Shown here piece after piece: positions 25,483-33,111 of a DNA stretch of 64,000 nt. Under the pieces are notes generated by a model. The model was given only the letters and a program-made list of their open reading frames with translations. It was not told the origin of the DNA and made no database searches. Every line of letters starts with the position of its first letter. Position 1 is the first letter of the stretch. Location: assembly GCA_036387315.1 (NCBI GenBank), contig DASVTY010000003.1, positions 1 through 64,000 of the forward strand, given 5' to 3'. The DNA comes from JALZCH01 sp036387315 (GTDB taxonomy: Bacteria > Acidobacteriota > Blastocatellia > Pyrinomonadales > Pyrinomonadaceae). The position numbers were made by a program, and so were the translations under genes.

Positions 25483-25590
25483 AACAGACCGCAGTTGACG
25501 CGGATTTAACGGATTGAACGCAGATTTTTAAGACAATAAAATCATCTGCGTTTTATCTGCCGAATCCGCGTCAACTGCGATCTATTTGTT
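25483..25590. repeat. Dispersed inverted-repeat element, GACCGCAG type, copy 2
   Basis: Left part GACCGCAGTTGACGCGGATT is complementary, with one mismatch, to AATCCGCGTCAACTGCGATC near 25563-25582, and AACGCAGAT pairs with ATCTGCGTT further in. It shares words with 9664-9770. It lies between the lipoprotein gene and the CAP protein stop codon. Confidence 0.8.
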
Positions 25591-26206
25591 AATCTCTGAA
25601 AACTTGTGTGAAGTAGTATTTTCCGTCGGGCGAAACGGCGACGCCGATTCCGCTCCGCGTCCAATCATTGCTAAACAAATTGCGGCGATGCCCTTCGGAA
25701 TTGAGCCAGCATTCGATTGCCATGGCAACCGGATTTTTGGAGCTTTGGTTTGCGGCGATATTTTCGCCGATTCCGCGCCAGTCGGTGATTCCGATATTGC
25801 GCGCCCGTTCGTCAACCATTTCGCCCCGCGCTCCGCGATGAGTGAAATTGCCGGAATTTGCCATCGTCTCCGAATGCTCGCGCGCGAGATACAGCATTTC
25901 CGCGTCCAAAACGAGCGGCGGCAGATTCGCTTTGCGGCGCGCGGCGTTGATTAAATCAAAGGCTTCGCGTTCGAGCGAGTTAGGTGCAAGATTAAATTTC
26001 GCGCTTTTAACGGCAGAAAAACCTGATCTTGATTCGGAGATGCGGCGAGCCGGAGTTGATTGATTTTCGCTCCAGCTAGCGAACAGAATGGCTTGCGGTT
26101 TGTCGTTTTTCGCGGCGCTCGTTTGTCCGGGAACGTGCGAGACTGCGGCGAGCAGAAATAAGACGGCGATAATTTGCCAGAAGGCTGCGGTTTTGACGTT
26201 TTGCAT
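25589..26206 (-). CDS. Secreted CAP/SCP-domain protein (YkwD-like)
   Basis: The start is the ATG at 26206 with AAGGAA directly upstream; the longer frame begins with TTG. About 205 residues. After a signal peptide (WQIIAVLFLLAAVSHVPGQ) and a linker, a CAP domain covers about residues 80-205: INAARRKANLPPLVLD, ARxHSExMA (AREHSETMAN), FTHRG, GENIAAN, WLNSEGHRRNL and YYFTQVF. The two His and two Glu of the CAP cavity are present. Bacterial CAP proteins are extracellular with undefined biochemical roles. Confidence 0.9.
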   Translation of the reverse strand: MQNVKTAAFWQIIAVLFLLAAVSHVPGQTSAAKNDKPQAILFASWSENQSTPARRISESRSGFSAVKSAKFNLAPNSLEREAFDLINAARRKANLPPLVLDAEMLYLAREHSETMANSGNFTHRGARGEMVDERARNIGITDWRGIGENIAANQSSKNPVAMAIECWLNSEGHRRNLFSNDWTRSGIGVAVSPDGKYYFTQVFRD

Positions 26207-26447
26207 TTCCTTAGTTCGGCAGCCAGACAATCTCAAAATTCACAGGTGATTTGAGATTCACGGCTTTGCGTGCATTGCCTCGCGACAAGCGTGCTTTTAT
26301 CGTTTAAGGTTTCGAGTGTCTTTTTGTGACAAGGTTTCGGGTCGGCTGTTGCCGACGGAAAGAAATTTTGTCAATTAATTAAGAGTTTTAATTTGGAAGT
26401 GATTCCAGAAAGACGGGAGAAGTTTAGCGGTTAAATTTTACGAAAGC
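26207..26447. other. Intergenic stretch, nothing recognised
   Basis: This 240-bp gap upstream of the CAP gene has no gene. A small hairpin GTCGGC-TGTT-GCCGAC near 26343-26355 is the only structure I see. It probably contains the CAP gene promoter. Confidence 0.4.
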
Positions 26448-26480
26448 AAATCAGACCGAAAGCGATGCCCGGTCTGATTT
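26448..26480 (-). terminator. Likely terminator after the TPR gene
   Basis: AAATCAGACCG pairs perfectly with CGGTCTGATTT over an 11-nt loop. It lies 9 nt past the TPR gene stop and is followed on the minus strand by a modestly T-rich GCTTTCG. Confidence 0.65.
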
Positions 26481-26488
26481 GCCGCAAT

Positions 26489-28225
26489 TTACTTTTTATC
26501 GTTCATTTTGGCGCGAACGCGGGCAATTTCAACGGGTTGTTTGAGCAGCGTCAGAGCTTTGCGCCACGCTGTTTTCGCTTGTTCGATTTTGCCCTGTTTT
26601 TCGTACACATCGCCGAGATGTTCTTGAACCGCCGCCGAATTTGGATTGCGGCGCGCGGCTTCGCTCAAATGTTTTTCGGCTTCGTCAAACTGATTGAGGC
26701 GGAAATAAGCCCAGCCGAGGCTATCCAGAAACGAGGAATTTCCCGGTTCGGTCGCAACAGCGCGTTTGATCAAATTCAAGGCTTCGGGCAGACGCTCGCC
26801 GCGTTCGACGAGAAAATAGCCGAGATTGTTGAGCGCGGTCGGATTTTCCGGTTCTTTTTTCAAAACTTCGCGCAGGCTCGTTTCGGCGTCGCGGAAATTC
26901 CCTGCGGCATTTTGCGCGCTTGCCAGAGTGAGCATTGCGATTTTGGTCATATCGTCGTTCTGAGCCAAATCGAGCGCCTGTCGCGCCGCTCCGACCGCAT
27001 CCGCACCGCGTCCGGCTTGGACGTAAAGATCGGAAATCGTCAGATGCGCGAGAAAATCGGGGACGAGCGATTGCGGGACCGAAATCTGTTTGGTTTTATT
27101 GACGATTTTTGAGCGCAGCAGGCTGACCGCTTCGTCAACTCTTCCCAATTGAGTTAAAACATTGGCTTCGAGTCTTAAAAGCGAATCGGATTCTGGAAAT
27201 TTAGAGCGAGCTTCTTTGATTGTTTTCGCCGCGTCTTCAATTTTTCCGGCGCGAATCTGAGCGTTAGCCAGCATCTCGACGAGAGACGCGCTGCCGGGCG
27301 CAGCGAAAACCGCTTGTTTTAACGCTTCAACCGCAGCGCCCGCGTCATTATCGGTTGCCGATTGAATCGCGTCCTGCAAAGCCAGCACGGCATCTTCGTT
27401 GTCGGGTTCATCGGTCACGGCGCGGCTTAAAATCGCCACCGCTTCGCTCGCGCGTCCGGCGCGCAAAAAAGCGCGACCGAGCCGAACCGTTGCCGCTTCG
27501 GGCGAAACGTCGCCTCCGGTCAAATAACGGTAAAGAGTTCCGCCGTCGGCGGGCGTCGCCGCGCCGCTCCAATTCGTGAGAGCTTCTATTGCTTTTTCGT
27601 TTTCGTTCGAGCGTTCGTAAAATTCGCTCAAAAAAGCCCAAGCTTCGGCGTTGCGCGGGTCGAGTCGAACGATTCCGCGCCATACGGCGACGGCTTTGTC
27701 GGCTTCTTCACGATTAAGATTATCTTCGCGCAAACCGCTGCGTAGCGTGTAAATCTGCGACAAAATCTGGTACGCGCCCAAATTATCAGGGTTAAAACGA
27801 ATGGCGAATTTCGCCAGCCGCTCAGCTTCGGCGAGATCGTTCGTCGCCATAAACGCCAGCTCGGACATTGCCGTGTATGCTTCGGCAAATCCGGGGTTGA
27901 CTTCAATCGCGCGGTGGAGGGCGTCAAAAGCGGGTTTTGCCATTTGACCGAGCGCACTTCTGTTCGACCGGCGATTTTTAATTCGCCACATATAACGCTG
28001 GGCTTCGAGCAGTTTGGCGTATGAAAGATGTCGCTGCTCGCGCGTCAAAACGGGCAAAACCGCAGGCGGATTAGGCACGCGGCTGGTAAAGCTCGCTTCG
28101 TCCGGCGGCGTCGAACGCGGTATCGGAGCGGGCGGCTGGTTTTGCGCTGAAATTGTTGAGAATTCGCCGAAAAACGAAACGGTGAGAAAACAAAGCGCCG
28201 CCAAAAATAGTGCCCGAAAATTCAT
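26489..28225 (-). CDS. Secreted tetratricopeptide repeat protein
   Basis: The start is the ATG at 28225, preceded by AGAGGT; the longer frame starts at a TTG. About 578 residues. A signal peptide (LFLAALCFLTVSFF) is followed by a Pro-rich linker and then a nearly continuous array of TPR helices: AYTAMSELAFMATNDLAEAERLAKFAI near residue 105, and near the C-terminus NPTALNNLGYFLVERGERLPEAL and SFLDSLGWAYFRLNQFDEAEKHL. The last repeats match canonical TPR consensus well. It is presumably a periplasmic scaffold; partners are unknown. Confidence 0.88.
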   Translation of the reverse strand: MNFRALFLAALCFLTVSFFGEFSTISAQNQPPAPIPRSTPPDEASFTSRVPNPPAVLPVLTREQRHLSYAKLLEAQRYMWRIKNRRSNRSALGQMAKPAFDALHRAIEVNPGFAEAYTAMSELAFMATNDLAEAERLAKFAIRFNPDNLGAYQILSQIYTLRSGLREDNLNREEADKAVAVWRGIVRLDPRNAEAWAFLSEFYERSNENEKAIEALTNWSGAATPADGGTLYRYLTGGDVSPEAATVRLGRAFLRAGRASEAVAILSRAVTDEPDNEDAVLALQDAIQSATDNDAGAAVEALKQAVFAAPGSASLVEMLANAQIRAGKIEDAAKTIKEARSKFPESDSLLRLEANVLTQLGRVDEAVSLLRSKIVNKTKQISVPQSLVPDFLAHLTISDLYVQAGRGADAVGAARQALDLAQNDDMTKIAMLTLASAQNAAGNFRDAETSLREVLKKEPENPTALNNLGYFLVERGERLPEALNLIKRAVATEPGNSSFLDSLGWAYFRLNQFDEAEKHLSEAARRNPNSAAVQEHLGDVYEKQGKIEQAKTAWRKALTLLKQPVEIARVRAKMNDKK

Positions 28226-28305
28226 TAAATACCTCTTTGTAAGATTGTCGTCTAAGCGTCGCACCAAATTCAAATTTTATTTAAACAAACAAATGAATGT
28301 GATTT

Positions 28306-28776
28306 TTACGGCGCGGATTGCGCCAAAATCTGCCAGCCTTTTTTGCGGGGGAAGCTGATAAAAAAAACGATGAGCGCAATCGCCGCGGCGCGGAGCATAT
28401 CGTATTTATCGCCTGTCATCAGCGAAATAACAAAACCGATGAGCGCGACGGTTTCGCCGAGCGCGGCGATCAGAATCGTTTTAAACTGCAAATTTTTGAT
28501 TACTCCGGTCGCGCCTTTGAGCGTCGCGGTGTCGCGCAAAACCTGCGGATTAAACATCACGCGGCGCAACAAAAAAGCGCCGATGGCGATGACCAGCAAA
28601 ACAATCCACAAAACGTTCGGCAAAGTTTGCGGCACCGCGGCGTCAGTTTGTCCGGCGACGAACCACGCAATTATCGTTAAAAAAACCGTTGTCGCAACCT
28701 GCGCCAAAAAAACAAGCATCGTCCGATTGTAGCGGCTGTCAAGCTCGATTTGTTTTTGTTCCGAAAGTTGATCCAC
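28306..28776 (-). CDS. Small integral membrane protein, unknown
   Basis: The 156-residue protein is read from a GTG at 28776 (an ATG 19 codons later is possible). Four hydrophobic helices are visible: MLVFLAQVATTVFLTIIAWF, VLWIVLLVIAIGAFLL, ILIAALGETVALIGFVISL and AAAIALIVFFISF. Charged tips fit an inner-membrane protein with both ends in the cytoplasm. No family motif is recognised. Confidence 0.75.
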   Translation of the reverse strand: MDQLSEQKQIELDSRYNRTMLVFLAQVATTVFLTIIAWFVAGQTDAAVPQTLPNVLWIVLLVIAIGAFLLRRVMFNPQVLRDTATLKGATGVIKNLQFKTILIAALGETVALIGFVISLMTGDKYDMLRAAAIALIVFFISFPRKKGWQILAQSAP

Positions 28777-28850
28777 AAAACTATTTTAACTGTTTATGTG
28801 GCTTTGCGCGAATTCACATAACATCAATTCGAGATAAAAAGAATGCTTAA

Positions 28851-28965
28851 GCTGGGAGCGCGGATGTCCACATCCGCACGTTTGCCGAAAGGCAAACGAA
28901 TTGGCTGACAAATTATTCGCGTTTTTCAAACGCTCAATGCGGATGTGGACATCCGCGCTCCCAGC
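28851..28965. repeat. Inverted-repeat element with perfect 28-bp arms
   Basis: Arms 28851-28878 and 28938-28965 (starting GCTGGGAGCGCGGATG) are exact reverse complements. The inner region holds a second perfect hairpin (CGTTTGCC-GAAA-GGCAAACG, 28879-28898). It carries no reading frame. It resembles a miniature palindromic transposable or REP-type unit. Confidence 0.9.
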
Positions 28966-28984
28966 CGAAAAGCCTTTTTGAAGT

Positions 28985-29024
28985 AAAAGCGGGCGCGAGA
29001 ATCAATTTCTCATCGCCCGCTTTT
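28985..29024 (-). terminator. Terminator after bamD
   Basis: AAAAGCGGGCG and CGCCCGCTTTT form an 11-bp stem with an 18-nt loop, 20 nt past the bamD stop, with a T4 end on the minus strand. Confidence 0.75.
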
Positions 29025-29044
29025 CTGTAAGTTTGGCTGCGGTT

Positions 29045-30565
29045 TTATTTTTCGTTTGTTTTCTTTGCAGTATTCGGTGTTTCAACCGATTTTTCGCTGG
29101 CGACCGGAACCGTCCGAATTACTGTTGTTAAGGATTTCGGAATCTGATTGCTCGGCAATTCGCCTTGATTTTCGATCACCGAATCAATCAATTCAAATTT
29201 GGTTTTATCGAAATCGTGGCTCATCAAAACGCCGTCTTTATCAATCGTCATACTCCAGGTTCCGAAAAGCTCTTCGGTAAAGCTCTTCAACAAACCTTTG
29301 CCTTCGGGCTGCGCGACGTTTGTCCGTTTTGCGTCCGGTTCGGGAACGGTTGCGCCCATTAACTGTAATTGTTCTTTGGCTTTTTCGACGTAGTCGCTGT
29401 TCGGATAATCGCGCACGATTCGCTGAAACAGCTTGGCGGCTTCGTCGGTTTCTTCTTCGACTTGATAAGTCACCGCCAGACGGAACAGCGCTTCGTCCAT
29501 ATAGCTGAAATTCGGATAAAGCTGCAAAATATCGCGGTAACGTCGCTGTGCGCCTTTTAAACCGGCTTTTTTCTGATCAATCGAGCGGCGATAATAAAAA
29601 TCGCCGATCCAGAGATTGTGCAAGCCTAAATTATCCTGTATTTGACTCAAACGCTCTTCGACGAGCGGCTTCAAACCGGAATTCGGATATTGCTGAATCA
29701 AAACTTTTAAACGCTGTTCGGCTTTGTAGGCGCGCGTCGCGTCACGGTCGGGGCGACCGACCTGGCGCATTTCCGATTCGGCGACTTTCAGCGCCACGCG
29801 GTCGGCGAGCGGATGCGTCGGGAAAAACGTTAGCCATTCCTGATAACCGGCGGCGGCTTGAATCAGCGCGCTGGTTGAGCCTTCGAGATAAAACGAATCG
29901 GCAATCGCTAATTTAGCCATCGGTAAATACGGCGAGTCTGGATAAGTCGAAATAATCGTTTGGAACAGCAAACGTCCGACTTCATAACTGCCTTTACGCA
30001 CTTCTTTCGTCGCGTAAACGAAAAGCTCGCGGTCGCGACCGGGCGCGACCGAACCGATTAATTCTTCGTATTCGTCAGTGCCGCCACCGAAAATGCCCAA
30101 AAACTTGCCTTTTTTCTTTTTCTCGCGCGGCGCGCCTTTTTCATAATCGGCGCGGCGGGCGCTCGCGGTTTCGAGCAAAACGTCGTCAACCCGTTTTTGC
30201 AATTCGGAAACCGCCGTTTCAAGCTGGCTGATTTCGTCGGCGTCGTATTTTTCCGCGCGGTCAATTTTGCCGCGCAGACTGTTCACCTGCGAATTCAAGC
30301 CGGAGGCTTCTTTTTCCAAACCTTTCAAACGCGCCTGCGGCGTGTCGGCGTTTTTGGCGGCGTCGCTTTTGTCGCCTTTATTTTCGTCTTTTACCGCGCT
30401 CTGCGCGCTCGACAAGCTGCGGCGCATCGTTTCGAGCTTTTGTCCGGCAACGTCCAAACGCTGTAAAGCCGTGCCCTCGCCGCCCGTCCGGGTCTGCTGC
30501 GCCAGCGTCGGCTGTAAGCACAAACCAATCGTTAAAATTAAAAATGATAACCAAACTCTTTTCAT
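29045..30565 (-). CDS. bamD: Outer membrane assembly lipoprotein BamD-like protein with coiled-coil N-terminus
   Basis: BamD helps to insert beta-barrels into the outer membrane. The 506-residue protein starts with a Sec signal (SFLILTIGLCLQPTLAQ). Residues about 30-165 are a predicted coiled coil (LETMRRSLSSAQSAVKDE, SQLETAVSELQKRVDD). A five-repeat TPR-like BamD domain covers about 185-395 (RKGSYEVGRLLFQTIISTYPDSPY, LYPNFSYMDEALFRLAVTYQ), then a C-terminal tail. No clear lipobox cysteine follows the signal, unlike E. coli BamD, and it is twice the usual length. It may be BamD or a YbgF/CpoB-like relative. Confidence 0.75.
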   Translation of the reverse strand: MKRVWLSFLILTIGLCLQPTLAQQTRTGGEGTALQRLDVAGQKLETMRRSLSSAQSAVKDENKGDKSDAAKNADTPQARLKGLEKEASGLNSQVNSLRGKIDRAEKYDADEISQLETAVSELQKRVDDVLLETASARRADYEKGAPREKKKKGKFLGIFGGGTDEYEELIGSVAPGRDRELFVYATKEVRKGSYEVGRLLFQTIISTYPDSPYLPMAKLAIADSFYLEGSTSALIQAAAGYQEWLTFFPTHPLADRVALKVAESEMRQVGRPDRDATRAYKAEQRLKVLIQQYPNSGLKPLVEERLSQIQDNLGLHNLWIGDFYYRRSIDQKKAGLKGAQRRYRDILQLYPNFSYMDEALFRLAVTYQVEEETDEAAKLFQRIVRDYPNSDYVEKAKEQLQLMGATVPEPDAKRTNVAQPEGKGLLKSFTEELFGTWSMTIDKDGVLMSHDFDKTKFELIDSVIENQGELPSNQIPKSLTTVIRTVPVASEKSVETPNTAKKTNEK

Positions 30566-30570
30566 AACTT

Positions 30571-30646
30571 TAGTGAATAGTGAATCGTAAACAAGTGAAT
30601 CGCGGCTGATCGAATTTTCTCGATTTACGATTCATTATTTACCGCT
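30571..30646. repeat. Heptamer inverted-repeat element (GTGAATM words)
   Basis: The left arm from 30571 contains AGTGAAT, AGTGAAT and CGTAAAC words. The right arm 30619-30644 carries complementary GATTTAC, GATTCAT and TATTTAC words. It spans from the bamD start to the rpe stop. Confidence 0.8.
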
Positions 30647-31308
30647 TAAGTCCATTGTGTCGCCGCATTGATCAGCGTGCGAACTGCTTCCGTCGGATTT
30701 TCTTTGCCGAAAATCGCTGAACCGGCAACCGCAATCTCGGCTCCGGCGGCGGCAATTTCGTTGATGTTGTGTTCGTCAACTCCGCCGTCAATTTCAATTC
30801 GCGTCTGCAAACCGCGTTCGAGAATCATCATCTTCAAACGGCGCAATTTATCGAGCGAAGTCTTAATAAATTTCTGTCCGCCAAACCCCGGATTCACCGA
30901 CATTAGCAAAACGAAATCGGCAAACGGCAGAGCTTCTTCGAGCGCGATGAGCGGCGTTCCGGGATTGATTGCGATTCCGGCTCGCCCGCCCGCTTCTCGG
31001 ATTGCCGCGAGCGTTCGATGAATGTGCGGATCGGCTTCAATGTGAATCGAAACCATATTTGCTCCGGCTTTGACAAACTCTGCGGCGTAGCGCATCGGCT
31101 CGACAATCATCAGATGCGCGTCAATCGGCGTGTCGGAAAACCTGCGAATTGATTTTAAAACCGGCAATCCGATGGTGATATTCGGAACAAAACGCCCGTC
31201 CATCACGTCGAAATGCAAAATGCTCGCTCCGCCCGCTTCGATGGCGCGAATCTCATCGCCTAATTTTGTAAAATCCGCCGATAACAGCGAAGGCGCAATT
31301 TCGATCAT
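30646..31308 (-). CDS. rpe: Ribulose-phosphate 3-epimerase
   Basis: This TIM-barrel enzyme interconverts ribulose-5-phosphate and xylulose-5-phosphate in the pentose phosphate pathway. The 220-residue protein starts IEIAPSLLSADFTKL. It has the metal/catalytic stretch HFDVMDGRFVPNITIG near residue 33, HLMIVEP near residue 65, VNPGFGGQKF near residue 140 and IEIDGGV near residue 170. Length is normal. The ATG is clear. Confidence 0.96.
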   Translation of the reverse strand: MIEIAPSLLSADFTKLGDEIRAIEAGGASILHFDVMDGRFVPNITIGLPVLKSIRRFSDTPIDAHLMIVEPMRYAAEFVKAGANMVSIHIEADPHIHRTLAAIREAGGRAGIAINPGTPLIALEEALPFADFVLLMSVNPGFGGQKFIKTSLDKLRRLKMMILERGLQTRIEIDGGVDEHNINEIAAAGAEIAVAGSAIFGKENPTEAVRTLINAATQWT

Positions 31309-31309
31309 T

Positions 31310-31360
31310 GGTTAATTGTTAGCGGTTAATTGTTAATCGAAAAAACAATTAACGGTTAAG
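31310..31360. repeat. Heptamer inverted-repeat element (GGTTAAT words)
   Basis: GGTTAAT, TGTTAGC, GGTTAAT and TGTTAAT words lie left of a short loop, and the right arm ACAATTAACGGTTAA carries a partial complement. It begins at the rpe start codon. A second, larger element follows at 31380. Confidence 0.75.
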
Positions 31361-31379
31361 TACCTGAGCAAAAAGGTCA

Positions 31380-31460
31380 AACTATGAACTGTCAACTATA
31401 AACTATAAACTGTTATGCATTGCAAAACGGTTGATAGTTGACAGTTTAAAGTTGATAGTT
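31380..31460. repeat. Heptamer inverted-repeat element (AACTATM words), copy A
   Basis: The left arm 31380-31414 is exactly five 7-nt words (AACTATG, AACTGTC, AACTATA, AACTATA, AACTGTT). The right arm 31426-31460 is again five words whose complements are AACTATC, AACTTTA, AACTGTC, AACTATC and AACCGTT. The loop is 11 nt. It shares the loop-proximal TGCAAAACGGTT with 50626-50695. Confidence 0.9.
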
Positions 31461-31560
31461 CTTCTCTCTTTGACGACACACTAATTTTGTCTGATTACTT
31501 AACAACTAATGATTAACAAACTTTTGAGGCAAACCGCGCGATGTCGGTTGCTTTGAAAAA

Positions 31561-32256
31561 CTACTGATTGCGACGATTTGTTTCCGGCGTCCGACTTGTC
31601 GCCGGACGATTGTTCGAATTTGAATTGACCGCCGCCGGACGCGAATTCGTGTTTGTGCCGCCGCTGTTTGAATTTTTCACGTTTGTATTCGGGCGCGAAT
31701 TCGTGCTTTCGGAGTTCGAGTTTCCGCCGTTCGAGTTGCCGCCCGCATCCGCGTTTGAATTCGCATTTGAATTGCCTTTGGCGTTTGAATTGCCGTTTTT
31801 GTTAACGTTCGTGTTTTTATTGGCGGCTTTGCGTTTTTGGCGCGATTTTTCGACTTCGCTTTGCGGCTCTTCGACGGCTTTCGACGAATTGTCGTTGACG
31901 TTTTCTTTTTTCACTTCCGCCGCTTTTTCTCCGGCTTCGGCTTCGGCGCGGGCGATAACGACGGAAATCGTCTGTCCCGCTTTGACCGATTCACCCGCGA
32001 GCGGCGCTTGTTCGAGAATCGTGTTCGGTTTTTCCTGACTAAAACGGTCGGTGCGTTTGCGCAATTTTAAGCCCATCGCTTCAACGTCTTTTTCCGCCGC
32101 GAGAAAATCTTTGCCGACGACTTCCGGCACTTTGACCTCCGGCGAGCGCAGCGCCATATACAGCGTGCCGCCGAGACCGAACAGAAAAGCGCCGAGTAAA
32201 ACTATAATAATTGAGAGTTTGCCGAAAATTGACAAACCGCTTTGTGCAAGACTCAC
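31561..32256 (-). CDS. PASTA-domain membrane protein with Asn-rich tail
   Basis: I chose the GTG at 32256, which has AGAGG ten bases upstream; an ATG at 32313 extends the frame by 19 residues without a site. One membrane helix (LSIIIVLLGAFLFGLGGTLYM) is followed by a PASTA domain (about residues 48-105: VKVPEVVGKDFLAAEKDVEAMGL, VKAGQTISVVIA). The C-terminal half is a Lys/Glu region then a long Asn-Ser-Asn-Ala low-complexity tail. PASTA domains bind peptidoglycan or muropeptides and often occur on Ser/Thr kinases; here the domain stands alone, just upstream of a divergent kinase cluster. Confidence 0.8.
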   Translation of the reverse strand: MSLAQSGLSIFGKLSIIIVLLGAFLFGLGGTLYMALRSPEVKVPEVVGKDFLAAEKDVEAMGLKLRKRTDRFSQEKPNTILEQAPLAGESVKAGQTISVVIARAEAEAGEKAAEVKKENVNDNSSKAVEEPQSEVEKSRQKRKAANKNTNVNKNGNSNAKGNSNANSNADAGGNSNGGNSNSESTNSRPNTNVKNSNSGGTNTNSRPAAVNSNSNNRPATSRTPETNRRNQ

Positions 32257-32480
32257 AGTATTAAAACCTCTGATTTGCTGAACGAAGCGAAGCTGCTTCG
32301 TGCAGTGTAACATCCGCTTTTTTCGGCGGCAAATTCGCAGTCGCCGAAAGCGCGAAAAGAAAACACAGAGTCGAAAAACGACATTCGACCTTGAACCTAA
32401 ATCATTTAACCAATAAAATACACTCGATTCGTTTGTCGGCGGTAAATTATTTTAAATTTTTCCGTCTATGAAATCTTCTA

Positions 32481-33041
32481 ATGATTAAATGCGCTCGCTG
32501 CGAAACGGAAAACGATAAAAGCGCGCAATATTGCGACGAATGCGGCTCACTGCTTAAAAACGCCGGAAAATTGGATGCGCCCGGACAATCTGCGGGTTCG
32601 ACCACGCTTGAAAAAGAATCCGACGCGTCGGTTTACGCGGTCGAACAAGTCATCTCCGGCGCTTCGTGGGTGAAAGAAATCGGCAATTCAAGTCCGTCGG
32701 CAAAACCGGCGCGCGCAAAATTAATTATCGAGCGCGGGCGAACCGCCGGAAAAGAGTTTCCGTTGGACGCGGCGGAAATGAACATCGGTCGCTGGGACGC
32801 CGACAACGGCATTTTCCCGGACGTTGATCTGGACGCCGACGACCCGGAAGCAAAAGTCTCGCGCCGACACGCGAGAGTTCTGCGCGAAGACAATCGTTTT
32901 TTGATTGAAGATTTAGGCTCGACGAACGGAACTTTCGTCAATCGCGGACGCAGGCTTTTGCCCGGCAGCCGCCAGCGACTCGAAGACGGCGACGAAATAA
33001 TCGTCGGAAAAACTTTTTTACGTTTTAAGATAGTTTCCTAA
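32481..33041 (+). CDS. Zinc-ribbon and FHA domain protein
   Basis: The 186-residue protein starts with a double-Cys zinc ribbon (CARCETENDKSAQYCDECG, residues 4-22), has a flexible middle, and ends in an FHA domain (about residues 90-186). The FHA phosphothreonine-binding motifs are present: GR in NIGRWD, SRRHARV and DLGSTNGTFVN. It likely recognises phosphothreonine made by the kinase encoded next. No ribosome binding site is obvious at the ATG. It begins the four-gene plus-strand signalling cluster. Confidence 0.88.
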   Translation: MIKCARCETENDKSAQYCDECGSLLKNAGKLDAPGQSAGSTTLEKESDASVYAVEQVISGASWVKEIGNSSPSAKPARAKLIIERGRTAGKEFPLDAAEMNIGRWDADNGIFPDVDLDADDPEAKVSRRHARVLREDNRFLIEDLGSTNGTFVNRGRRLLPGSRQRLEDGDEIIVGKTFLRFKIVS

Positions 33042-33047
33042 AGCGGC

Positions 33048-33104
33048 GAAAGATAAGCGGACGAAAGATGAGATTTCATCCTTCATCCTTTATCCTTTAT
33101 CCTT
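33048..33104. repeat. Heptamer inverted-repeat element (CATCCTT/TATCCTT words)
   Basis: The right arm 33077-33104 is exactly four words (CATCCTT, CATCCTT, TATCCTT, TATCCTT). The left arm carries degenerate complements (AAAGATA, AAAGATG). It fills the gap between the FHA gene and the kinase, ending 7 bp before the kinase ATG, where a ribosome binding site would be expected. Confidence 0.85.
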
Positions 33105-33111
33105 GTTGAAG

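Noticed and set aside
28851..28965. Insertion sequence end
   Set aside because: There is no transposase or open frame within several hundred bases, so only a non-autonomous element could be argued.
31380..31460. Possible CRISPR array because of evenly spaced short repeats
   Set aside because: Repeats are 7 nt with no spacers of constant length and they are inverted, not direct. No cas genes are present.
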